A stretch of DNA of 64,000 bases from Hyphomonas adhaerens MHS-3. Its GTDB lineage: Bacteria > Pseudomonadota > Alphaproteobacteria > Caulobacterales > Hyphomonadaceae. The notes below the pieces were generated by a model. It was given only the letters and a program-made list of their open reading frames with translations. It was not told the DNA's origin and ran no database searches. The translations under genes and the position numbers were made by a program. The stretch spans positions 1,736,001 to 1,800,000 of the forward strand of contig NZ_ARYH01000001.1 in assembly GCF_000685235.1 (NCBI RefSeq). Reading direction: 5' to 3'. Below are positions 54,250-62,158 of the stretch, piece by piece (positions within the stretch are counted from its first letter, which is position 1; every line of letters starts with the position of its first letter).

Positions 54250-55418
54250 TAGCTCTTCGGCAGGCCCAGGACGCGTTCGGCGATGAAGTTGAGGATCATT
54301 TCGCGGCTGACCGGGGCGATGCGGGCGAGCATGGCTTCGCGCATCATGCGCTCGACATGGTACTCTTTCGCATAGCCCATGCCGCCATGGGTCAGCACGG
54401 CAGTCTCGCAGGCGGTGAAGCCGGCTTCGGTGCCAAGGTATTTCGAGGCGTTGGCTTCGGCGCCGCACTCCTCGCCCTTGTCGTACAGCCCGGCCGCCTT
54501 GTAGGCGAGCAGCTCAGCGGCGGAGAGTTCCGCCCATGACCTGGCCAGCGGATGCTGGATGCCCTGGTTCTGGCCGATCGGCCGGCCGAACACGACGCGC
54601 TCATTGGCGTAGCGGGCAGCGCGTTCCAGCGCGGCAAAGCCGAGGCCAACGCTTTCCACCGCGAACAGCACACGTTCCGGGTTCAGGCCCTGCAGCAGGT
54701 ATTTGAAGCCCGCGCCTTCCTCGCCGATCAGGTGTTCCTTCGGCACTTCCAGATTGTCGATGAAGAGCGTGTTGCACTCCACCGCCTTGCGGCCCATTTT
54801 CGGGATCGGATTGGCTTCGATCCGGTCACGGTTGAGATCGGTATAGAACAGCGACAGGCCGAGGTGCGGCTTGGAACACTGATCCTTCGGCGTGGTGCGC
54901 GCGATGATCAGGATCTTGTCGGCGCGCTGGGCGCCGGTCGTCCAGATCTTGCGGCCATTGATGACATAGCCATTGTTCGTGCGCTCGGCCTTGGTTTCCA
55001 GGCTGGACGTGTCGAGGCCGGAATTCGGCTCGGTCACCGCAAAGCACATCTTCTCCTCGCCGGAGATGATTTTGGGCAGGTTCTCCTGCTTCAGTTCCGG
55101 ATTGCCGAACTTCTCCAGCGGCTTCGGCCCGAAGATGTTGAGGTGAATGGCGGAGGCGCCGGAAAAGCCTGCGCCGGTGCGCGTCACCGTCTGCATCATC
55201 AGCGCCGCTTCGGTCAGGCCGAGGCCCGCGCCGCCATATTCCTCCGGAAAGGCAATGCCCAGCCAGCCGCCGGCCGCCATGGCATCGCAGAACTCTTCCG
55301 GCCAGTTGCCGGTCTCGTCCACTTTACCCCAGTATTCGTCGTCGAACGGCTCCAGCGTCTTCTCGACGGCGGCCTTGATGGCTTCCTGGTCCTCGGTCAT
55401 CGGCGCAATCTGGTACAT
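54246..55418 (-). CDS. Acyl-CoA dehydrogenase
   Basis: The 390-residue protein has FAD- and substrate-binding motifs: MCFAVTEPNSGLDTSS, KIWTTGAQRADKILIIART, GLGFAALERAARYANERVVFGRPIGQNQGIQHPLA, and TCETAVLTHGGMGYAKEYHVER near the end. AGGAGACC precedes the ATG. These flavoenzymes desaturate acyl-CoA thioesters and pass electrons to ETF. Chain-length specificity and the exact catabolic pathway cannot be inferred. It starts 30 bases after the stop of the saccharopine-dehydrogenase-like gene on the same strand. Confidence 0.93.
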   Translation of the reverse strand: MYQIAPMTEDQEAIKAAVEKTLEPFDDEYWGKVDETGNWPEEFCDAMAAGGWLGIAFPEEYGGAGLGLTEAALMMQTVTRTGAGFSGASAIHLNIFGPKPLEKFGNPELKQENLPKIISGEEKMCFAVTEPNSGLDTSSLETKAERTNNGYVINGRKIWTTGAQRADKILIIARTTPKDQCSKPHLGLSLFYTDLNRDRIEANPIPKMGRKAVECNTLFIDNLEVPKEHLIGEEGAGFKYLLQGLNPERVLFAVESVGLGFAALERAARYANERVVFGRPIGQNQGIQHPLARSWAELSAAELLAYKAAGLYDKGEECGAEANASKYLGTEAGFTACETAVLTHGGMGYAKEYHVERMMREAMLARIAPVSREMILNFIAERVLGLPKSY

Positions 55419-55447
55419 CCGGTGGTCTCCTCTTGTGGCAGGGAGAC

Positions 55448-57166
55448 TTAAGCCTCGCGGCCGGAAGCGTCCAGATGTGGCCCTGCGTCACTCAGCCGGG
55501 GGTGGGCATCGTCCGGGAGGAGCCATCCGGAATAGCTGACCACATGGCCGCCAAATGGCAGGTCTATCCTGACGCTGAAACAGGCGCGGCCTTCGGGATC
55601 GACGAATTCTGCCGTTGTACTGCGCGGCAGCAGGAATGCGGGCCAGGGGATGCCGAGGAAACTGCCCGAAAGGACGGGGTATTCGAGGCGGCCTTCTCGC
55701 ACCTGCAGGCCGATGCGGAAGCGCATCAGGCCGAAGCGTTCCTGTATCCGGCCACTGCCGGGCGGCCCGGCGGGGGAAAGGAAAGAGCGGAAGCGGCGGG
55801 CGCCGAAAGTGCGCACCCAGGTTTCCTTGGTGCCGCGGCGGGTCATCTCGACGGAGACGGGCACGTTTTCCCCCGCGGGCGGGAAGCCGGCAAATGCCCC
55901 GGCGAGGCGCGAGATGAGGCCGGTGCCGCGTTCGATGCGGGCACGGCCCGTCCAGCGGCGGGCATGGGTGATGGCGTGCAGTTCCCGTATCTCTGACGGC
56001 AGGGCAGACCAGGCCTCGCCGAGGATATTTTCGAAGATGAAAGGCGTCTCCTGCCGGGTGCGGGCGGTGGCGGTGCGCAGGCGGGCGAGGGCGGCTTCGG
56101 CCTCCGCCAGCGTGAATTCACCAAGGCAGGGCCGGGCGCCGGGCGGCACGGTTCCGGCGGCAAGGCGGCGGCAGAGGATTTCGGCGGGGATTGCCGGAAT
56201 GGACGGGCCGTCGCCGCCGCGCACGATCAGCGTCCAGTCGCGTTGTTCAGGTCGTCCGTCCATCGTGACGCCGGAGACCGACACGCGCATGCCGCCGGTG
56301 GACGAGCCGAAGGGCTCCAGCCGGTCGGCCATCCATTTGAGCGCGGGGGCGAGGGGCGACAGGCTTCGGATGAGCCCCCACCGAACCGGCAGCGACAGGA
56401 AAGCGAGGCCGCCATGCATCAGCTTCAGGTCCAGCCCGGCGCGGAAGGTGACCGAGCGGGCATGGAAATGGTCCGGAAAAAGGGTGAGGTCCGGTGCGCC
56501 GATCAGGCTGGCCCAGCGGTTGCGGACGGGGCGCGCGCCGGGGGCATCCAGCGTGATCGTGCGGCGTTCGCCCCAGCCGGTGGCGGAGACGAGGCGCCCG
56601 GCCCGCCAGAGCGGCAGCGGCTGGCCGGCCTGGCCGACAATGGCCCGTACGACAGAGAGGCCGCGTGGCGCCCGGTTGCCCGGCAGGATGACGCTTTCGA
56701 TGTGGTCGATCTCTGTGAGGTCTTCGGCGAGCGAAGCGACGGCCGCCGAGGACAGCGCCGGCACGCTGGAGACGCCGGAGAGGACGGTGAGGCCTTTTGC
56801 GGTGGCGGTCGCATTGAGGACGCTGATGCCGCTGGTGAATGCTCCGTCATCGGAGAGGTCCAGATAGTGCGCGCCGCAGGCGAGGGCGGCTTCGGCAACG
56901 CGGTAGGGGGCGTCGCTGCGTGCCTGGAAGGGGCCGGAGGCGTCGACAACAATAAACGGACGCGCGCCGGCGAGGGTGGCGGCAAGGTCCGGTGCGGCGG
57001 TGTCGAGCAACAGGGGACGGCAGGGCTTGCCTTCGCAGAAGCGTTCGGCGCTGGACAGGCTGCGCCCGGCGACGATGACATCGAAAGCCGGATCGTCGGA
57101 GAGGGCGTCTGCGAGCTTGCCGCCAAAGACGCCGTATCCGCCGATGATGAGGATGGTTTTACTCAA
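55448..57166 (-). CDS. Saccharopine dehydrogenase-like NADP-binding protein with DUF4166
   Basis: The 572-residue protein has an N-terminal Rossmann domain (ILIIGGYGVFGGKLADAL; VVDASGPFQ; HYLDLSDDG) followed by DUF4166 (GLISRLAGAFAGFPPAGENVPV, GRIQERFGLMRFRIGLQVREGRLEY). The start is TTG at 57166, overlapping the stop of the DCC gene by eight bases. The Rossmann half resembles saccharopine reductases, though a lysine-pathway role is unlikely. DUF4166 has no known function. The overlap suggests operon expression with the DCC gene. Confidence 0.85.
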   Translation of the reverse strand: MSKTILIIGGYGVFGGKLADALSDDPAFDVIVAGRSLSSAERFCEGKPCRPLLLDTAAPDLAATLAGARPFIVVDASGPFQARSDAPYRVAEAALACGAHYLDLSDDGAFTSGISVLNATATAKGLTVLSGVSSVPALSSAAVASLAEDLTEIDHIESVILPGNRAPRGLSVVRAIVGQAGQPLPLWRAGRLVSATGWGERRTITLDAPGARPVRNRWASLIGAPDLTLFPDHFHARSVTFRAGLDLKLMHGGLAFLSLPVRWGLIRSLSPLAPALKWMADRLEPFGSSTGGMRVSVSGVTMDGRPEQRDWTLIVRGGDGPSIPAIPAEILCRRLAAGTVPPGARPCLGEFTLAEAEAALARLRTATARTRQETPFIFENILGEAWSALPSEIRELHAITHARRWTGRARIERGTGLISRLAGAFAGFPPAGENVPVSVEMTRRGTKETWVRTFGARRFRSFLSPAGPPGSGRIQERFGLMRFRIGLQVREGRLEYPVLSGSFLGIPWPAFLLPRSTTAEFVDPEGRACFSVRIDLPFGGHVVSYSGWLLPDDAHPRLSDAGPHLDASGREA

Positions 57167-57590
57167 TCAGGCGCGCCTTCAGTTCGGGCGAAGGCATCGG
57201 ACAAGCCCGGCGGCCGAAACGGTAGCGGTTGCGAGCGATGAACAGGTAGACCGGCTTCGAGATGGCGTCCGGCAAGAGACCCAGCACGGCGGCGGCCTTC
57301 CATGGCCAGGCGAGCGTGCGCACCGCGGCGGCGAAGGCGTGCATGTGCGTGTGGGCCTTGCCATCGACGATGACGATATTGGTCTCCATTTCGACCGGAT
57401 CGAGATTGTATTGCCGGTAGAGATTTTGCCCGGTGGGCGAATGCGCCGTCACGAAGCGGAAGCGGCGGGCCGTGTCATGCCGCGTCATGAATTGTGCGAA
57501 GCCGGAACAGAAGACGCAGGTGCCGTCAAAGACGATGAGGTCTTCCGGCGTGTCTTGCTGGACGGCGGCGGGCATCGGGATCGGCTCCAT
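57159..57590 (-). CDS. DCC family thiol-disulfide oxidoreductase
   Basis: The 143-residue protein has the DCC signature VFDGTCVFCSGFAQF with the CxxC pair near residues 26-29, and IVIVDGKAHTHMHAFAAAVR. DUF393/DCC proteins are thioredoxin-like and probably act in redox chemistry. No signal peptide is evident. It lies just upstream of, and overlaps, the saccharopine-dehydrogenase-like gene, so the two are likely functionally linked. Confidence 0.86.
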   Translation of the reverse strand: MEPIPMPAAVQQDTPEDLIVFDGTCVFCSGFAQFMTRHDTARRFRFVTAHSPTGQNLYRQYNLDPVEMETNIVIVDGKAHTHMHAFAAAVRTLAWPWKAAAVLGLLPDAISKPVYLFIARNRYRFGRRACPMPSPELKARLIE

Positions 57591-57653
57591 CGGTCTTTCT
57601 GCAATCTAGTGTTGCAGAGGTTTCCATTCCATCAAATTCCGTGCGGCACATTG

Positions 57654-59228
57654 TCAAAGCGCCAGCGTCCGCGTGACGCCGATGGCGTTCAGGAAGGCCG
57701 GGTCGTGGCTGACGAGCAGGATGGCGCCGTCCCAGGCGTTGAGGCCGGTTTCGAGGGCTTCGATGGCGCGGAGGTCAAGGTGATTGGTCGGCTCGTCGAG
57801 GATCAGCAGGTCTGGCGGCTCGGGCCGGGCGAAGACGCAGGCGAGGCCCGCGCGCAGTTTCTCCCCACCGCTCAGCGTGCCGGCCACCTGAAGCGCATCG
57901 TCATTGCGGAAGCCGAACCGGGCGAGGGCGGCATGCGCGGCATTGGCGCCGAGGCCGGGGTTCAGCCGGTGCATGTTCTCGAGAATGGTCTCGTCCGCCG
58001 CCAGCAGGCTGACATGCTGATCCAGCAGGGCGAAGTTTTCAGTCAGGCGGGCGGCCGTCCCAGAAGTGGGTTGCAGGTCGCCCGTGACGAGACGGAGCAG
58101 GGTGGATTTGCCGGAGCCATTCGGCCCGGCAATGGCGACCCGTTCCGGCCCTGTCAGCATGAAGTCCAGCGGGCCGAACAGGTGCCGGTCCCCGAACTTC
58201 ATTTCGACGCCGCGGAACTCGATCAGGCGCCGTCCGGACGGCAAGCCGCACAGCGGCAGGTCCATCGTGAGGGGGGCGAGGATTTCGATCCGCTCGCGGG
58301 CCTCGGCGACGTGCGCCTCGCTTTCTGACATCTGCCGCGCGGCGAGGGTGCTGCCTTTGCCGCGGGTCGCCTCGGCGCGTTCCTGGCGCTTGTCGAGCAG
58401 CATTTTCGGGGCGTCGCCTTTCGCTCTTGCGGCGCGGCCCGCCTTGTCTCGCCGGTCCTGCTTTTCCTTTGCCTGCTGGGCGCTCTTCCGTGTGCGTTTC
58501 AGCGCATCGCTCGCGCGGGCCAGATCCGCTTCGGCGGCTTCGCGGGCGGCCTCCCGTGCTGCCGCATATTCGTGCCAGCCGCCGGAGAAGATGGTGATGC
58601 CGACAGGGGAAAGCTCCACGATCCGGTCGACCTGTTCCAGCAGGTCCCGGTCATGGCTGGCAATCAGCAGCCCGCCCGGCCAGGTGCGCAGGAGGGTCGA
58701 GATCGCCTCTCGGCCTTCTGTGTCCAGATTATTTGTCGGTTCGTCCAGCAACAGCAGATCCGGCGCTTCAATGATCTGCCGGGCAAGGGCGGCGCGCATG
58801 CGTTCGCCACCACTCAGTATGGCGACGGGGGTGTCGAGCGGGATCTGGCGCAACCCCGTCTCGGTGAGTGCCTGTTCGATGCGTGATGGCAGCGTCCAGT
58901 CTGCTGCGGCCGCGTCCTCGACGTTGCCTTCACCCGCTTCCAGCCGGGCGAGGCAGGCAAGGGCGCCGGTGACGCCGAGCGCGCCGGCAAGGTCCTGCGT
59001 TTCGTCCAGGACCTGCTGAAGCATGCCGACTGTGCCGCCGGAATGAATGTGTCCGCCCGAAGGGGGCACGTCTCCCATGATGGCGCGCAGCAGCGTGGAC
59101 TTGCCGGAGCCGTTGCGGCCGACAAGGCCCACGCGCTCCCGGCCGAGCGAGAGCGTCAGGTCACGGAAAAGCGGCGTGCCGTCAGGCGTGGAAAGGGAGA
59201 GGGCGTCGAGCGTGAGAAAGCAGGTCAT
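57654..59228 (-). CDS. ABC-F family ATPase
   Basis: The 524-residue protein has two ABC modules (Walker A GRNGSGKST near 37 and GPNGSGKST near 370; signatures LSGGERMR and LSGGEKLR) joined by a charged linker (KRTRKSAQQAKEKQDRRDKAG). It has no membrane segment. ABC-F proteins act on the ribosome, in translation control or antibiotic resistance. Only a weak ribosome site precedes the ATG at 59228; a short leader ORF overlaps it in another frame. A regulatory role of the leader is inferred. Confidence 0.9.
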   Translation of the reverse strand: MTCFLTLDALSLSTPDGTPLFRDLTLSLGRERVGLVGRNGSGKSTLLRAIMGDVPPSGGHIHSGGTVGMLQQVLDETQDLAGALGVTGALACLARLEAGEGNVEDAAAADWTLPSRIEQALTETGLRQIPLDTPVAILSGGERMRAALARQIIEAPDLLLLDEPTNNLDTEGREAISTLLRTWPGGLLIASHDRDLLEQVDRIVELSPVGITIFSGGWHEYAAAREAAREAAEADLARASDALKRTRKSAQQAKEKQDRRDKAGRAARAKGDAPKMLLDKRQERAEATRGKGSTLAARQMSESEAHVAEARERIEILAPLTMDLPLCGLPSGRRLIEFRGVEMKFGDRHLFGPLDFMLTGPERVAIAGPNGSGKSTLLRLVTGDLQPTSGTAARLTENFALLDQHVSLLAADETILENMHRLNPGLGANAAHAALARFGFRNDDALQVAGTLSGGEKLRAGLACVFARPEPPDLLILDEPTNHLDLRAIEALETGLNAWDGAILLVSHDPAFLNAIGVTRTLAL

Positions 59229-59283
59229 GGAAAGGCCGTGAAATGAAGGAAGAACGCAGGGCGAAGTGCGGTGCGTTGTTCAT
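59182..59283 (-). CDS. 33-residue leader peptide overlapping the ABC-F start
   Basis: ATG at 59283 with AGGAGG six bases upstream encodes MNNAPHFALRSSFISRPFHD and 13 further residues to a stop at 59182, 47 bases inside the ABC-F gene but in a different frame. The peptide is rich in Arg, Ser, Phe and His. It has a better ribosome site than the ABC-F gene it overlaps. Such an arrangement is typical of translational attenuation of ribosome-protection ABC-F genes. Whether it is translated is unknown. Confidence 0.55.
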   Translation of the reverse strand: MNNAPHFALRSSFISRPFHDLLSHARRPLPFHA

Positions 59284-59287
59284 TTCA
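59239..59287 (-). promoter_or_regulatory. Inverted repeat across the ABC-F leader
   Basis: On the minus strand UGAAAUGAA (59287-59279), which includes the leader ATG, is a perfect 9-base complement of UUCAUUUCA (59247-59239), 10 bases before the ABC-F ATG. The pair could fold over a 31-base loop and couple leader translation to ABC-F initiation. It may be coincidental. Confidence 0.45.
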
Positions 59288-59371
59288 GACCTCCTGAAGC
59301 TTTCTGGCGAGGTTCGCCGAAAGGCCGATTTAGAGGCCGGGCGAGCCGATTGCAAGGGGTTGAGGAAAGTT

Positions 59372-60538
59372 TCAGGCGGCCGTGCAGAGACGGCCGGGCG
59401 CGAAACTCTCATGCAGTTCCTTCAGCGGCTTGCACAGCATCAGGTCTGCGATGATCCGTGCCGTGATCGGCGCCAGCAGGATGCCGTTCCGGTAATGGCC
59501 AGCTGCAACGAACAGGCCCTGCGCGGCAGTTGCGCCGATCATCGGGGCGCGATCCGGCGTGCCGGGGCGGATCCCGGCCCAGGTCTCGATCACCGGCAGA
59601 TCATTCAGCACAGGGCAGAGACGGGCGGCGCGGGCGTGCAGGGCCGCGATGGCGTCCGGCTCGGGCGTTTCGGTGGCAACGCCTGGTTCCACCGTTGCGC
59701 CAATGATCACGCGGTCGGCCTTGGGGGCGATGTAGATCGCGCCGCATCGCAGCGTCGTTTCCGGCGACCCGTAGCCATGGGCGACCGACAGCATCTGCCC
59801 GCCATAGCAATCAATCTGGTCGAGGGCCGGATCCCAGTTCACGAGGCTAAGCGGCTGGCCGTTTTCTTCCACCTTGATCGCGGCAGTGTTCCAGCCGCCA
59901 GCGGCGAGGATCAGGTCATGACCCTCCAGCGTGAGGCGGCCCCCTTCGCTGCGCAGGGGCGCGGCTTCACTGCGAAGCGTCGCCAGCGGGCTGCGTTGCA
60001 GGGCCATGATCAGAGCACGGACGACGGCGCGGTTGTCCACCTGACCGTCGGTCGGCATCTGCAGGGCCGCGATCAGGTCTTTCGCAATGGAGGGTTCCAG
60101 CAGGTGCGCCGTGGCGGGTGGCAGCTCCTCATGCGCAATGCCGCGCGTATCGAGGGCACGGGCCAGCTTGTGCATGGCGGCGGTCTCTGCCTTGTCGAAG
60201 GCGAGTGCCAGCGACGGCCGGCCGCTATAGCCGGAATCGGTGTCGGCGGCGTGGGCCAGGTCGATGGAGAAGTCCGGCCAGAGTTCGGCGGCCTCCAGGC
60301 ACAGGTCGAACAGGTGCGGGTGCACGCCCTCTTCAGCGGCGGCCTCGTAGGCCGGGGCCAGCATGCCGGCAGCGGCCCAGCTGGCGCCGCGGCCCATTGG
60401 AGCGGGATCGTAAATCGTCACCGGCACGCCGCGTTTGACGGCCAGTTCGAAGGCGGTCGCAAGGCCGATAATGCCCGCGCCAAGGATGGCGACTTTCGGT
60501 GTGAAACTCGAAATCGGTGGAGGCAGGGGCGGGCTCAT
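59372..60538 (-). CDS. thiO: Glycine oxidase ThiO-like FAD-dependent oxidoreductase
   Basis: The 388-residue protein has the N-terminal dinucleotide-binding fold VAILGAGIIGLATAFELA, then GRGASWAAAGMLAPAYEA, and the late signature WAGIRPGTPDRAPMIG with LFVAAGHYRNGILLAPITA. These match ThiO, which oxidises glycine to iminoacetate for the thiazole ring of thiamine. No other thiamine gene is next to it, so a related amino-acid oxidase cannot be excluded. The stop is 89 bases before the leader ORF of the ABC-F gene, on the same strand. Confidence 0.83.
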   Translation of the reverse strand: MSPPLPPPISSFTPKVAILGAGIIGLATAFELAVKRGVPVTIYDPAPMGRGASWAAAGMLAPAYEAAAEEGVHPHLFDLCLEAAELWPDFSIDLAHAADTDSGYSGRPSLALAFDKAETAAMHKLARALDTRGIAHEELPPATAHLLEPSIAKDLIAALQMPTDGQVDNRAVVRALIMALQRSPLATLRSEAAPLRSEGGRLTLEGHDLILAAGGWNTAAIKVEENGQPLSLVNWDPALDQIDCYGGQMLSVAHGYGSPETTLRCGAIYIAPKADRVIIGATVEPGVATETPEPDAIAALHARAARLCPVLNDLPVIETWAGIRPGTPDRAPMIGATAAQGLFVAAGHYRNGILLAPITARIIADLMLCKPLKELHESFAPGRLCTAA

Positions 60539-60620
60539 GGCCCTTCATTTAGGAGGTTTGCGCGCGAAGGTGAACTATCCGCTTTGACGCGGCGGCAAAT
60601 GGTCTAGTTTCAGGCCCGGA

Positions 60621-60878
60621 TCAGGCGGCGTCGACCTGGTTTTTCTGGACTTCCCAGAAATTGAGGAAGGCGTCGGCCCATTTCCGGTCCTGGAAGATCA
60701 CCGCTTTGGAGACTTCGCCGTCCGGCGTGAAGGCCGTACGGACCATCATGTCCGGTGCGTCGCTGCCAAAGCGGTTCCGTCCCAGGAACTGCTGCACGAA
60801 TGCGTCTGCCACAGTTGCAAGAAGGGCGATTTCTTCCGCCGACTTCAAGCCAAGATCCACCACAATGTCGGTTGTCAT
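60621..60878 (-). CDS. Small hypothetical protein
   Basis: I start at the ATG at 60878, with GGTGG upstream. The 85-residue protein reads MTTDIVVDLGLKSAEEIALL at the start and SKAVIFQDRKWADAFLNFWE near the end. It is soluble, with no signal peptide or cysteine. I recognise no family. It is divergent from the iron-transport operon and shares its 195-base intergenic region, so the Fur-like site may control both. Confidence 0.7.
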   Translation of the reverse strand: MTTDIVVDLGLKSAEEIALLATVADAFVQQFLGRNRFGSDAPDMMVRTAFTPDGEVSKAVIFQDRKWADAFLNFWEVQKNQVDAA

Positions 60879-61017
60879 AACCACCAACCCCCATGTTCCC
60901 TGGGTTTCGATTTAGTAAATCGGAAACCGTCGGAATTTTGAAGTTCATTCCCCCAATCCGGGAGAATTTCCATTCGCATGTGCAAAAAACGGGCAAAAGG
61001 TCGCGACAACGCTTTGT

Positions 61018-61032
61018 TGCGAATTATTCTCA
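61018..61032 (+). promoter_or_regulatory. Fur-box-like site upstream of iron ABC transporter
   Basis: TGCGAATTATTCTCA matches 12 of 15 positions of the 7-1-7 Fur consensus TGATAATNATTATCA, counting the free middle position. It lies 42 bases before the ATG of the binding-protein gene, where a repressor would block transcription under iron-replete conditions. It fits the role of the downstream genes. Confidence 0.65.
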
Positions 61033-61073
61033 ACTATGTTTGATGGCCTGAAAAGCAGAAAACAGGCTCTGAT

Positions 61074-62147
61074 ATGACCGGAATTCGCCTATGGCTCACC
61101 GCCGCCACCGTCCTCCTCGCCTCATGCGGGAACCCAGGCACGCCTGCCTCGGATTCAGGCAAATCTGTAACTGAATCAGGGGACAAGCCGCAAAACGCGG
61201 GTGTGCTCAATGTTTACTCTGCCCGCCACTATGATTCCGACAAGGCGATGTACAAGGCGTTCGAGGCCGAGACCGGCATCAAGGTCCGCTTCCGCGAGTC
61301 GGGCGCGCCGGAACTGCTGGAAACAATGAAAGCCGAGGGCGATGCGAGCCCGGCGGATGTGGTGATTTCGTCCGATGCTGGCACGCTGTACCGTTTCGAA
61401 GCAGCCGGTCTTCTGCAGCCCGTTCAGGACACATTGCTGGACGACAAGATCCCGGAACACTTCCGCCAGAAAGATGGTTACTGGTTTGGCCTGGCCCGCC
61501 GGGTGCGCGTAATCGCGTACGATCCGGCGCGTGTGACACCGGATGAGGTGGCCCATTACAGCGACCTCGCAGATCCCCGGTTCAAGGGGGAAGTCTGCAT
61601 GCGGTCCTCAACCAATATCTACAATCTGTCTCTCATGGGCGAGCTGATCGGCCGTATGGGGCATGATGCGGCGCAGGCCTGGGCCGATGGTGTTGTCGCG
61701 AACTTCGCCCGGCCGCCGCAGGGCGGGGACATCACCCAGATCGAATCCATTGCCGCAGGCGAATGCTCGGTCGCGCTGACCAATCATTACTACTACGTCC
61801 GCATGACCACCGGCGCCCCGAGCCAGCAGGCCGCGGCCGCCAAGGTGAAGCTGAGCTTCCCGGAGCAGGATACGACCGGCACGCATGTGAACGTCACGGG
61901 CGCTGGTGTCGCCGCCAACGCGCCGCACCGCGAGAACGCGATCCAGTTCATCGAATGGCTCGCCAGTGTCGACGGCCAGACCTGGCTGACCGGCGAAACC
62001 AAGGAATATCCCATGATCGAAGGCGCGCCCCTGCCGGACGGGCTGGAGGCCCTGCCGGACTTTAAGAAGAGCGACTTCCCGCTGGACGAACTGGGCACGC
62101 ACCAGTCCGAAGCGCAGGAGATCTATGACAAGGCCGGCTGGAACTGA
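61074..62147 (+). CDS. fbpA: Iron(III) ABC transporter substrate-binding lipoprotein
   Basis: The 357-residue protein has a lipoprotein signal (ATVLLASCGN, lipobox Cys near 18), then the FbpA/FutA fold: VLNVYSARHYDSDKAMYKAFEAETGIKV, DVVISSDAGTLYRFEAAGLLQPV and GECSVALTNHYYYVRM, where two tyrosines typically bind iron. ABC transporters with this fold carry ferric iron across the inner membrane. The permease and ATPase genes follow. Specificity for Fe(III) rather than thiamine or spermidine is supported by YYYVR and the Fur-like site. Confidence 0.9.
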   Translation: MTGIRLWLTAATVLLASCGNPGTPASDSGKSVTESGDKPQNAGVLNVYSARHYDSDKAMYKAFEAETGIKVRFRESGAPELLETMKAEGDASPADVVISSDAGTLYRFEAAGLLQPVQDTLLDDKIPEHFRQKDGYWFGLARRVRVIAYDPARVTPDEVAHYSDLADPRFKGEVCMRSSTNIYNLSLMGELIGRMGHDAAQAWADGVVANFARPPQGGDITQIESIAAGECSVALTNHYYYVRMTTGAPSQQAAAAKVKLSFPEQDTTGTHVNVTGAGVAANAPHRENAIQFIEWLASVDGQTWLTGETKEYPMIEGAPLPDGLEALPDFKKSDFPLDELGTHQSEAQEIYDKAGWN

Positions 62148-62158
62148 GGCGCACGCGC

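Noticed and set aside
60610-60996. 128-residue minus-strand ORF overlapping the small gene by the iron operon
   Set aside because: Overlaps the better-supported small ORF (60621-60878) in another frame and has no good ribosome site at its start.
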